A stretch of DNA of 46,543 nucleotides, from positions 1 to 46,543 of the forward strand of contig JANQFL010000005.1 of the NCBI GenBank assembly GCA_028277845.1, in the 5' to 3' direction. Made by a program: the position numbers and the translations under genes. The stretch comes from Sneathiellales bacterium. Lineage in GTDB: Bacteria; Pseudomonadota; Alphaproteobacteria; JANQFL01. Below, one piece after another: positions 7,169 through 15,522 of this stretch (position 1 is the first letter of the stretch; each line of letters begins with the position of its first letter). The notes under the pieces were generated by a model. The model had not been told where the DNA came from. It ran no database searches and worked only from the letters and a program-made list of their open reading frames with translations.

Positions 7169-8685
7169 GCCTGCCCGAACACCTCAATCTGACCGACTAC
7201 TGCCTGGCCGAAACCGCTACGTCGGATGGCGACAAGATCGCCATGCGTGTCGTCGGCGGAGCCGATACCGAGACGGAAACATGGACCTTCGGTCAACTCT
7301 ACGACGCAATCCTGCGGGTTGCCGCCGGATTGCAGGCGATGGGACTGCAGGCTGGCGACCGCATCATGATCCGGTTGAACAACGACAGCGACTACGCGTT
7401 GGTGTTTTTCGCGGCCATCGCCGCCGGATATGTGGCCCTGCCGTCGTCCAGCCAGTTGACCACCGAGGAAGCCGAGTTTCTGCTGGCCGATTCGGGCGCC
7501 GCCGCCGTAGCGCTGTCCGACGACTTGCCGCTCGATCACGTGCCCGACGGCGTGCGCGTCATACGGCCGGCGGACATCGCCGCGCTCAAGGCTCATGATC
7601 CCCTGCCCGCCTGCGCCGCCACCCGGGCCGATGATCCGGCATTTCTGATCTACACATCGGGCACCACGGGCCGGCCCAAGGGCGTGCTGCATGCGCAACG
7701 CAACGTGGCCGGCCGCGCGCCCATGCGCCGCGACTGGCAGGGCATCGGGCCGGACGACGTGATGTTGCATGCCGGCGCCTTCAATTGGACCTACACCCTG
7801 GGCGTCGGCATGATGGACCCGTGGGCGGTGGGCGCGGGCACCGTGCTGTACAACGGCCCGCGTAACCGCTGTATCTGGCCGAAATTGATCGCCGAACACG
7901 GCGTCACCCTGTTCGCCGCCGTGCCTACCGTTTACCGCCAACTGCTGGCCTATTGCGACATTGGCGAACACGACCTGTCGACGCTGCGTTACGGTTTGAC
8001 GGCAGGTGAAGCCCTGTCGACGGATTTGCTCGACGCCTGGCGCGACGCGACCGGCAAGGAACTCTTTGAAGCCCTGGGCATGAGTGAAATCTCCACCTAC
8101 ATCTCGTCCGGCCCGCGCACGGCCATCAGGGCCGGCAGTCCCGGCACGGCACAGGCCGGACGCAGTATTGCCATCCTGCCGACGGAGGGCGATCCCACGC
8201 CCTTGCCCGCCGGAAACGTCGGCCTGCTGGCCGTGCACCGCAGCGATCCGGGGCTGATGCTGGGATACTGGAACCGGCCCGAGGAAGAAGCGGAGGTCAT
8301 GCGCGGCGACTGGTTTACCGGTGGCGACCTGGCGTCCATCGATGCCGAGGGATATGTCTGGTTTCACGGCCGCAACGACGACGTGATGAATGCCATGGGC
8401 TACCGGGTGTCGCCCATGGAAGTGGAGGCCGTGCTGGGCACCCATCCGTCGGTCGGAGAAGTCGCCGTAACCGAACTGGGCGTCAAGGATTCGGTGTCCG
8501 TGATCGCCGCGTTCATCGTGCCGCTGGATGTGGCCGACGCCGACGCCGGGCAAATACTCGCCCACGCCCACGAGCACCTGGCGGGCTACAAATGTCCCCG
8601 GGAAGTGGTGTTCGTCGACCACCTGCCACGCACGGCCAACGGCAAGGTCAAACGCCGCGCCCTGCCGGAGATGATCCGTCAGTAG
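7162..8685 (+). CDS. AMP-dependent acyl/aryl-CoA synthetase (benzoate-CoA-ligase-like)
   Basis: A 507-residue member of the ANL adenylating family, which activates a carboxylic acid to acyl-AMP and then acyl-CoA. The start at 7162 overlaps the preceding stop; a GTG at 7153 is possible. Visible motifs: the phosphate loop YTSGTTGRPKG (about 164-174), LGMSEISTY, YVWFHGRNDDVMNAMGYRV (hinge), and K495 in RTANGKVKR, the adenylation lysine. Overall pattern (HAGAFNWTYTLGVG, PTVYRQLL) is closest to benzoate-CoA-ligase or medium-chain acyl-CoA synthetase branches. The 3' end overlaps the convergent SDR by 7 bases. Substrate not predictable. Confidence 0.9.
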   Translation: MVSLPEHLNLTDYCLAETATSDGDKIAMRVVGGADTETETWTFGQLYDAILRVAAGLQAMGLQAGDRIMIRLNNDSDYALVFFAAIAAGYVALPSSSQLTTEEAEFLLADSGAAAVALSDDLPLDHVPDGVRVIRPADIAALKAHDPLPACAATRADDPAFLIYTSGTTGRPKGVLHAQRNVAGRAPMRRDWQGIGPDDVMLHAGAFNWTYTLGVGMMDPWAVGAGTVLYNGPRNRCIWPKLIAEHGVTLFAAVPTVYRQLLAYCDIGEHDLSTLRYGLTAGEALSTDLLDAWRDATGKELFEALGMSEISTYISSGPRTAIRAGSPGTAQAGRSIAILPTEGDPTPLPAGNVGLLAVHRSDPGLMLGYWNRPEEEAEVMRGDWFTGGDLASIDAEGYVWFHGRNDDVMNAMGYRVSPMEVEAVLGTHPSVGEVAVTELGVKDSVSVIAAFIVPLDVADADAGQILAHAHEHLAGYKCPREVVFVDHLPRTANGKVKRRALPEMIRQ

Positions 8686-9440
8686 GCGGACAGTCCGTCG
8701 TCGGCGGTGATGACGGCGCCGTTGATGAAACGGGAATCGTCGGCGCTGAGCATCAGGATCAGACCGTCCAGGTCTCCGGGATCGCCGACCCGCTGGCGCG
8801 GCAGTCCCTTGATCATGCGCATGCCTTCGTCGGTCTGCCAGAAGTCCGAATTCATTTCCGTCTCGATATAGCCCGGGCAGATGGCGTTGACGTTGATGCC
8901 GTGTCGGGCCCATTCGACGGCCATGGCCTTGGTCATCTGCACCACCGCCGCCTTGGACATGCAGTAGACCGAAAGTTGCCTGAGGACACGCAAGCCGGCG
9001 ACCGACGCGATGTTGATAACACGGCCGGGAATCTGATGCCGGATCATGGACTGCGCCACGGCCTTGGCGACGAAATAGGCCCCCTTGACGTTGGTATCCA
9101 TGACGAAATCGTAATCGCCTTCGTCGGTATCGACGATCTTCTTCTGAGCGGCGACGCCGGAATTGTTGATCAGGATGGACACCGGTCCCAACTCGGTTTC
9201 CGCCGCACCGACGGCCGCCGTGATGCTGTCCATGTCGGTGACATCGCAGGTCACCGGCATGGCCCGACCGTCGAACTGCGCAATTTCGTTGGCCAGTTCC
9301 TCGAGTTTCTCCGCCCGGCGGGCGGCGATGGCGACCTTGGCACCCGCCTTGGCCAGCGTCAGGGCAAACCGGCGCCCCAAACCGGACGACGCACCCGTCA
9401 CAAAAGCCACTTTTCCGTCCAGAACAAAGGGTGTCGTCAT
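8679..9440 (-). CDS. SDR-family NAD(P)-dependent oxidoreductase
   Basis: A 253-residue classical short-chain dehydrogenase/reductase. TGASSGLG (15-22) binds the cofactor, NNSG is at 92-95, and the catalytic set S146, Y159, K163 (YCMSK) is complete. The PGYIETEMN segment closes the substrate loop as in 3-oxoacyl-ACP-reductase-like and 3-hydroxyacyl-CoA dehydrogenase-like members. It faces the acyl-CoA synthetase tail to tail with a 7-base overlap. A beta-oxidation-type role next to the CoA ligase is plausible, but substrates cannot be read from sequence. Confidence 0.9.
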   Translation of the reverse strand: MTTPFVLDGKVAFVTGASSGLGRRFALTLAKAGAKVAIAARRAEKLEELANEIAQFDGRAMPVTCDVTDMDSITAAVGAAETELGPVSILINNSGVAAQKKIVDTDEGDYDFVMDTNVKGAYFVAKAVAQSMIRHQIPGRVINIASVAGLRVLRQLSVYCMSKAAVVQMTKAMAVEWARHGINVNAICPGYIETEMNSDFWQTDEGMRMIKGLPRQRVGDPGDLDGLILMLSADDSRFINGAVITADDGLSAY

Positions 9441-9603
9441 CGAAGCCTCCTCAACTCATTCGCGCAATTCCGGCCATTGCGGCCTAATCGGTCCGGCAAC
9501 AGCGTTTCCGCGGCCAAAGTACGGTCCGCTGGCCCCGGAAACAATATCTTGTTAACTCTCAACCGCTAGGTTTCCCACAAGATTTCCCAGAGGCAGGACT
9601 TCC

Positions 9604-10929
9604 ATGACACACAGCCAGAGAATTCTTGTGGTCGGGGCCGAAGACGGTCCGGCAAACGACATCGCGAGCACGTTGGAGAAGCGTGGCGTGCAAAGCCGGT
9701 TTGCCGATACGCCGGACGGCCTGAAAGCGTCTTTGCAGGATGCCCAGCCGGATATTCTCATCGTCGATGGCCGGAGCAAGCCGGACGCCGTCATGAATGC
9801 CCTGCAAGCCACCAAGGGAAACGGCGGTTCGCCGGCGGTTCCGGTTATTTACATCAGCGGCAAGACCGAGCTCGACGCGGATGCCCTGGCGAATGTCGAC
9901 GACGTATTGCCCGACAATTTCCGTGAAATCGAATTGCTGTCCCGCCTTGATTCGTTGGCCCGTCTGAACACCATGCAGGACGAATTGCTGCGCCGGAACG
10001 AGACCGATCAGCTTTTCGGACTGGACGCCGGCGAGGCGGCCGAACCCGCCGCCAACGACGGCGCGGTCAATGCCGTGCTGGTGACGGCCGACGACAATAT
10101 GGATTCCGCAGTCAGGTCCGTCCTGGGCGATACGGCCGAACTCGAGGTGTGTTCGCAGGGATTCGAAGCGCTTTCGGCTCTCAACGAACGCTGGTACGAC
10201 TGCATCATCGTCCACGGCAACGACGAACGGCTGGATGCCTTTCGTTTGTGCGAGGAAATCCGGGCCAATCCGCGGCTGTTCCATATGCCGTTGATCGTCA
10301 TCGCCGACGGCAAGGACGAAACCATCGATTCCTACTATGCCCATGGCGCATCGGATGTGGTCGACGCCAATTGGCAGGACGGAGAATTCCGCAACCGAAT
10401 TCTGACCCATGCGCGCCACCAGCGGACCCGGTCGCAGATGCTGCAGATCTACAGCAAGGCCATGCACCTGGCGACGTCGGACAGCCTGACCGGACTGTAC
10501 AGCCACGGCTACCTGCATGCGCATCTGGCCAATCAGATCAAGGACAGCGAAAAGAAAGGCCATGCCCTGTCCGTCGGGTTCTTCCGCATCGCCGAACTGA
10601 AGGACATCAACGAGACATTCGGTTACGCGGCCGGAGACAAGGTGCTGCGCCAGATCGGATCCATTCTGTCCTGCATCGTGCGCGGTGAGGATCTGCCGGC
10701 GCGGTATTCCGGCAACGAGTTCTGCATCGTCTTTCCCGACACGCGCGATACAGTGGCCGAACACATCGTGCACCGCATCAAGAGCGTGATCGAATCCACC
10801 GAGCTGGCCATTCCCGAAATGGACCGTTCCGTTACTGTCCTGGTACAGGCCGCTTCGGCGTCCCTGTCCCATGGCCGGGACACGGCGCGGGCCCTGATCA
10901 ACCGGGCCCGGCAGTCGGTGGACTCCTGA
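9604..10929 (+). CDS. PleD/PopA-like REC-REC-GGDEF protein with degenerate catalytic site
   Basis: A 441-residue protein in PleD order: REC1 (about 1-120), REC2 (about 155-275), GGDEF (about 285-440). REC1 keeps Asp55 but has lost the acidic pair (G11, A12). REC2 has His204 at the phosphoacceptor position. In the GGDEF domain the signature is SGNEF (369-373) and the metal-binding DxD stretch is R328-I-A330, so cyclase activity is very unlikely. The inhibitory c-di-GMP site RGED (360-363), exactly five residues before the signature, is intact. That combination matches the logic of Caulobacter PopA, a c-di-GMP-binding adaptor for CtrA degradation. Orthology is unproven; it could be another c-di-GMP receptor. 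A GGCAGGA ribosome site is present; a 7-bp dyad ATCTTGT/ACAAGAT (9546-9583) lies upstream. Confidence 0.88.
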   Translation: MTHSQRILVVGAEDGPANDIASTLEKRGVQSRFADTPDGLKASLQDAQPDILIVDGRSKPDAVMNALQATKGNGGSPAVPVIYISGKTELDADALANVDDVLPDNFREIELLSRLDSLARLNTMQDELLRRNETDQLFGLDAGEAAEPAANDGAVNAVLVTADDNMDSAVRSVLGDTAELEVCSQGFEALSALNERWYDCIIVHGNDERLDAFRLCEEIRANPRLFHMPLIVIADGKDETIDSYYAHGASDVVDANWQDGEFRNRILTHARHQRTRSQMLQIYSKAMHLATSDSLTGLYSHGYLHAHLANQIKDSEKKGHALSVGFFRIAELKDINETFGYAAGDKVLRQIGSILSCIVRGEDLPARYSGNEFCIVFPDTRDTVAEHIVHRIKSVIESTELAIPEMDRSVTVLVQAASASLSHGRDTARALINRARQSVDS

Positions 10930-11014
10930 TATCCGGCGTTTCGCGGGCGTGCGCTCGCGCGCTCGTGATCGATACCCCCTATCCTCGGCCATCCGGCACG
11001 GGTAACGTGCCGGT

Positions 11015-11677
11015 ATGCAGATAGACATCATTTCCGATACCGTTTGCCCCTGGTGCTTCATCGGCAAGCGCCGCCTGGAAAAAGCCCTGGCGCAGCGCCC
11101 CGACATGGATTTCGAAATCCTGTGGCGGCCATTTCAATTGAATCCCGATATGCCCAAGGACGGCATGGACCGCCGGGAATACCTGGAAGCCAAGTTCGGC
11201 GGCCGTGAACGGGCCAAACAGATTTACGCGCACATCGAAAATGCGGGCCGCGAGGAAGGCATCGCCTTCGAAATCGAGAAGATCGCGCGGACGCCGAACA
11301 CCATCGATTCGCACCGGCTGATCAAATGGGCCGGTACGGCGGGGGTGCAGGATGCCGTGGTCGAAGCCTTGTTCAAGGCCTATTTCCTCGACGGTGAAGA
11401 TATCGGCGATCCGGCGGTTCTGACCGCCATCGCCGAACAAACCGGCATGGACTCGGACCTCGTCGCCAGTCTGTTGCAGGACGATTCGGATGTTGAGCAG
11501 ACCCGCGCGGAAGACACCATGGCGCGGCAAATGGGGGTCAGCGGCGTGCCCTGCTTCATCATCGGCCGCAAATATGCGGTTTCCGGCGCCCAGGACCCGT
11601 CCGTTCTCGTTCAGGCCTTCGATTTGATCGCCCAGGAAGGCGAACAGGGCGAAGACGCCGCCGCGTCGGCCGACTAG
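11015..11677 (+). CDS. DsbA-family oxidoreductase, FrnE-like
   Basis: A 220-residue thioredoxin-fold protein of the FrnE/2-hydroxychromene-isomerase-like DsbA branch. The dithiol motif C11-P-W-C14 sits directly after the first beta strand with no signal peptide, so it acts in the cytoplasm. The helical insertion, SHRLIKWA, and cis-proline segment VSGVPCFII are typical of FrnE. Members act as thiol isomerases or in polyketide chemistry; a redox or stress role is the safest reading. It lies 85 bases after the PleD-like gene and ends 9 bases short of the convergent mfd stop. Confidence 0.9.
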   Translation: MQIDIISDTVCPWCFIGKRRLEKALAQRPDMDFEILWRPFQLNPDMPKDGMDRREYLEAKFGGRERAKQIYAHIENAGREEGIAFEIEKIARTPNTIDSHRLIKWAGTAGVQDAVVEALFKAYFLDGEDIGDPAVLTAIAEQTGMDSDLVASLLQDDSDVEQTRAEDTMARQMGVSGVPCFIIGRKYAVSGAQDPSVLVQAFDLIAQEGEQGEDAAASAD

Positions 11678-11686
11678 AGGCTCACT

Positions 11687-14600
11687 CTAAGCCGCCTGGG
11701 CGACCTCCGCCAGGTTGCGCAACAGGAACAACACGCCCTTGAGCCGGTCATCGGATTGCGGCCAGTCGCGCATGTAAACCAGCGTGTGGTCGGGCCGCAG
11801 TTTCGATGTGCCCGCCTGCTTGGAAATGAATTCGACCATACCTGCCGGATTGGGGAACTGGTCGTTGCGGAACGACAGCGTGGCGCCGCGCGGCCCGGCG
11901 TCCACCTTTTCCACCTCGGCGATGCGGCAATAGCGTTTGATGGCGACGATCTTCAGCAGGTGTTCCACTTCGTCGGGCAACGGGCCGAAGCGGTCGATCA
12001 GTTCACCGGCGAAGGATTCGATGTCGTCCTGGTCCTCGAGCCGGGCGATGCGGCGATAGAGATCCATGCGGATGTTGAGATCCTCGACGTAACTCTCGGG
12101 GATCAGGACCGACGTGCCGATGCCGATCTGCGGCGACCATTTGCCGTCTTCCGCGTCGGTCTCGCCCTTGGCGGCGGCGACGGCTTCCTCCAGCATCTCC
12201 TGATACAGCTCGAAGCCCACCTCGCGGATGTGGCCCGACTGCTCCTCGCCCAGCAAGTTGCCGGCGCCGCGAATATCCATGTCGTGGCTGGCCAGGCTGA
12301 ACCCCGCGCCCAAGCTGTCGAGGGACTGCAGAACCTCCAGCCGCTTGGTGGCGTTTTCGGACAGGATGCGGCCCGACGGCAGCGTCAGGTAGGCGTAGGC
12401 CCGGACCTTGGACCGGCCGATGCGGCCGCGAAGCTGGTAGAGCTGCGCCAGACCGAACATGTCGGAGCGGTGCACGATCATGGTGTTGGCGGTGGGGATG
12501 TCGAGGCCCGATTCGATGATGTTGGTCGACAGCAGCACGTCGTACTTGCCGTCATAGAACGCGTTCATGACGTCGTCGAGCTGGCCCGGCGGCATCTGCC
12601 CGTGGGCGGTGGTGAACTTCACCTCCGGGATGTGTTCCTTCAGATACTCGGCCACGTCCGCCAGGTCCTTGATGCGCGGGCAGACGTAAAATGTCTGGCC
12701 GCCGCGATAGTGCTCCCGCAGGATCGCCTCGCGTACGATGACCGGATCGAACGGCGTCACGTAGGTCCGCACCGCCAGCCGGTCGACCGGCGGCGTGGCG
12801 ATCAGGCTGAGCTCGCGCAGGCCGGTCAGGGCCAGTTGCAGGGTGCGCGGGATCGGCGTGGCGGTCAGCGTGAGGACATGCACGTCCGAGCGCAGTTCCT
12901 TGAGCCGTTCCTTGTGGGCGACGCCGAAGTGCTGTTCCTCGTCGACGATGACCAGGCCCAGGTCGCGGAACGACACCGATTTGCCGAGCAACGCATGGGT
13001 GCCGATGACGATGTCGACGGTGCCGTCCTGCAGGCCCTTCCTGACCGACTGCTGTTCCTTGCTGCCGACCAGGCGCGACAGCTGTCCGATGCGGATCGGC
13101 AGGCCGGCGAACCGTTGGGTGAAGGTCAGAAAGTGCTGGCGGCACAACAGGGTCGTCGGCGCGACGATGGCGACCTGCTTGCCGTGCATGGCCATGACGA
13201 AGGCACTGCGCAAGGCGACCTCGGTCTTGCCGAACCCGACGTCGCCGCAGACCAGGCGGTCCATGGGCTTGCCGGACGACAGATCGCCCAGTACGTCGCC
13301 GATGGCGCGGCTTTGGTCATCGGTTTCATGGTACGGGAAGCGCGAGCAGAACTCGTCGTAGAGGCCTTCCGCCGCCGTGACCCGCTCCGAGCGCCGCATT
13401 TCCCGGGCCGCCGCGATGGCGATCAGCTTGTCCGCCATTTCGCGGATGCGCTGCTTCAGTTTCGACTTGCGGGCCTGCCAGCCGGCGCCGCCGAGGCGGT
13501 CCAACTGGCCCTGCCCGTCGCCGCTGCCGTAGCGCGACAGCACTTCGATGTTTTCGACCGGCACGTAGAGCTTGTCGTCGCCGTCGTAGATCAGCAGCAC
13601 GCAGTCGTGCGGCGCGCCGGAGATCTCCAGGGTCTTGAGGCCGGCATAGCGGCCGATGCCGTGATCGACGTGCACGACCAGGTCGCCCTCCGACAACTGG
13701 GTGGCCTCGGCGATGACGTTTTCGGCGCTTTTGTTTTTCTTGCGCGGCCGGACCAGGCGGTCGCCGAGAATGTCCTGCTCGCCGATGACCGCCATGGCGT
13801 CGGTTTCGAAGCCCTGTTCGAGCCCCAGGACCGCGACGGCGATCCGGCTGGGCGGCAGCCGGTTGACCTCGGCCCACGTGTCGACCGGCACGGCGTCCAG
13901 CACGTCGTGGTCGTGCAGCACGTTCATCAGCCGGTCGCGGGCGCCGGCGGAATAGGCCGCGACCACGGCGCGCCGTTTACCGCGCACCAGATCGCCCAAG
14001 TGTTCGCGCAGGGCGTCGTAGACGTTGACGTCGGGCTGGTTGCGCTCGGCGGAAAACTCCCGGCCCTTGCGGCCGCCGGCATCGAACACCGGCACGGTGT
14101 CCTCGCCGCCGGGCAACTGGAAGGGAGTAAACGCGCAGGTCGTCCGGCCCGTCAGCAGCGCATTCCATTCGTCCTGGTCCAGGTAAAGCGCCGACGGCGG
14201 CAGCGGATTGTAGGGATCGCTGCCTTCGGGCCGGACCAGTTCGGCGGCCTTGACGCGGGAGTCGTAATAGTCCGCGATCATGGTCAAACGGCTGGCGCAG
14301 GCTTCGTCGGCCAGGTGGTCCAGTGTGACCACGGCATCGGGCAGATAGTCGAGCAGGCTCTCCAGCGTTTCGTAGAACAACGGCAGCCAATGCTCCATGC
14401 CGGCGTGGCGGCGGCCTTCGCTGATCGCCTCGTAGAGCGGATCGTCGCCAGTGACGGCGCCGAAATGGGTGCGGTAGCCCTGCCGGAAGTGCTTGATCGC
14501 CTCCTCGCCCAGCTGGATCTCGCCGACCGGGACCAGGGCCACCGACGGCAGCGTGCCTTCGGAGCGCTGGCTGACGGCGTCGAAACGGCGGATATCCTCG

Positions 14601-15169
14601 AGCACGTCGCCGAACAGGTCGAGCCGGATCGGCAGGTCGAGGGTCGGTGGGAAGATGTCGATCAACCCGCCCCGGGTGGCGAACTCGCCCGGTTCCCGCA
14701 CCGTGCCGGCCCGCTGATAGCCGCCGCGGCCGAGAAAGCCCTGCAGGGCCTCGACATCCACCTCCTGCCCCGCGGTCAGAACAAACGACGACTGCAGCAG
14801 CGACTCGCGGGGCGGCACCCGTTGCAGCAGGGCGTTGACGGTGGTCAGGACGATGCGGTGCGGCGCGTCGCTTTCGTGCGCCAGCCGGGACAGGGCGGCG
14901 ATGCGGGCGCTGGAGATCTCCGGGTTGGGCGAGACGCGGTCGTAGGGCAGGCAATCCCAGGCCGGGAACGTCAAAACATCCGCTTCGGGTGCGAAGAACC
15001 GGATGACGTCCGCCACCGCCATCATACGCGCGTCGTCCCGGGCGACGTGCACGACACCGCCGGCATGGATCCCGGCCAGCATGGCGGTGATCCAGCCGTC
15101 CATGCCGTCGGGCGCGCCCGATACGTTCACCCGGCCCGTCTGCCGGGGTATGTCCTGCAGCGCCTTCAC
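11687..15169 (-). CDS. mfd: Transcription-repair coupling factor Mfd
   Basis: A full-length 1160-residue Mfd, the translocase that removes RNA polymerase stalled at DNA lesions and recruits UvrA. Domains in order: UvrB-like N-terminal region (about 1-340), RNA-polymerase-interaction domain with EGDLVVHVDHGIGRYAG (about 490-560), superfamily 2 helicase with Walker A GDVGFGKT (about 641-648) and the DEEQ box (about 742), the helicase C lobe ending in QLRGRIGRSKVRAYAYL, and the C-terminal UvrA-binding domain with RMDLYRRIARL. It follows sdhE by 7 bases on the same strand, so the two form an operon. Long open frames on the opposite strand are codon-bias shadows. Confidence 0.98.
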   Translation of the reverse strand: MKALQDIPRQTGRVNVSGAPDGMDGWITAMLAGIHAGGVVHVARDDARMMAVADVIRFFAPEADVLTFPAWDCLPYDRVSPNPEISSARIAALSRLAHESDAPHRIVLTTVNALLQRVPPRESLLQSSFVLTAGQEVDVEALQGFLGRGGYQRAGTVREPGEFATRGGLIDIFPPTLDLPIRLDLFGDVLEDIRRFDAVSQRSEGTLPSVALVPVGEIQLGEEAIKHFRQGYRTHFGAVTGDDPLYEAISEGRRHAGMEHWLPLFYETLESLLDYLPDAVVTLDHLADEACASRLTMIADYYDSRVKAAELVRPEGSDPYNPLPPSALYLDQDEWNALLTGRTTCAFTPFQLPGGEDTVPVFDAGGRKGREFSAERNQPDVNVYDALREHLGDLVRGKRRAVVAAYSAGARDRLMNVLHDHDVLDAVPVDTWAEVNRLPPSRIAVAVLGLEQGFETDAMAVIGEQDILGDRLVRPRKKNKSAENVIAEATQLSEGDLVVHVDHGIGRYAGLKTLEISGAPHDCVLLIYDGDDKLYVPVENIEVLSRYGSGDGQGQLDRLGGAGWQARKSKLKQRIREMADKLIAIAAAREMRRSERVTAAEGLYDEFCSRFPYHETDDQSRAIGDVLGDLSSGKPMDRLVCGDVGFGKTEVALRSAFVMAMHGKQVAIVAPTTLLCRQHFLTFTQRFAGLPIRIGQLSRLVGSKEQQSVRKGLQDGTVDIVIGTHALLGKSVSFRDLGLVIVDEEQHFGVAHKERLKELRSDVHVLTLTATPIPRTLQLALTGLRELSLIATPPVDRLAVRTYVTPFDPVIVREAILREHYRGGQTFYVCPRIKDLADVAEYLKEHIPEVKFTTAHGQMPPGQLDDVMNAFYDGKYDVLLSTNIIESGLDIPTANTMIVHRSDMFGLAQLYQLRGRIGRSKVRAYAYLTLPSGRILSENATKRLEVLQSLDSLGAGFSLASHDMDIRGAGNLLGEEQSGHIREVGFELYQEMLEEAVAAAKGETDAEDGKWSPQIGIGTSVLIPESYVEDLNIRMDLYRRIARLEDQDDIESFAGELIDRFGPLPDEVEHLLKIVAIKRYCRIAEVEKVDAGPRGATLSFRNDQFPNPAGMVEFISKQAGTSKLRPDHTLVYMRDWPQSDDRLKGVLFLLRNLAEVAQAA

Positions 15170-15176
15170 GGTGATG

Positions 15177-15437
15177 TCAGCCCAAATGCGCCTTTTGCAA
15201 CATGGCGAAGACGTCGTTGTCGTATTCCGCCGGTATCGGTGCGCGGCCGACGAGCCAGTTGTAGATATCCACGTCCTCCGCCTGCAAAAGGGCCTCGTAG
15301 CGGTCCAGTTGAGCGCTGTCGAGGGATTGCAGACAGGTGCGGGCGAAGGCGCCGAAGATGATATCCAGCTCCTTGTTGCCGCGGTACAGACTGCGGAATT
15401 TCAGGCGTTTCCGCCGGGTTTGCTCGTCTTCGGCCAT
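15177..15437 (-). CDS. sdhE: Succinate dehydrogenase assembly factor 2 (SdhE family)
   Basis: An 86-residue all-helical protein of the SdhE/Sdh5 (DUF339) family, which promotes covalent flavinylation of succinate dehydrogenase. The diagnostic RGxxE motif appears as RGNKELD (about residues 19-25), followed by DIIFGAF and YNWLVGR, both typical. It starts 85 bases from the divergent recG gene and is followed 7 bases later by mfd. The recG/sdhE-mfd arrangement is, from memory, common in alphaproteobacteria although the functions are unrelated. Confidence 0.92.
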   Translation of the reverse strand: MAEDEQTRRKRLKFRSLYRGNKELDIIFGAFARTCLQSLDSAQLDRYEALLQAEDVDIYNWLVGRAPIPAEYDNDVFAMLQKAHLG

Positions 15438-15522
15438 GCCTCATCCTTTCGGGAGGGTATAGCGCCTTCCTCGCCTGCTGTCAGCACTTGGAGGGAGCGC
15501 CCGAGTTGTTTAAGACTGGGGC

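Noticed and set aside
9546-9583. ATCTTGT/ACAAGAT dyad upstream of the PleD-like gene as an operator
   Set aside because: Only 7 bp with a 24-base spacer; expected by chance at this scale, so mentioned only in the gene entry.
11756-15361. 1201-codon open frame on the plus strand, and other frames over 600 codons opposite recG, the acyl-CoA synthetase and other genes
   Set aside because: They mirror highly conserved genes on the other strand, have Arg/His/Asp/Gly-rich composition typical of antisense reading in GC-rich DNA, and show no known domains.
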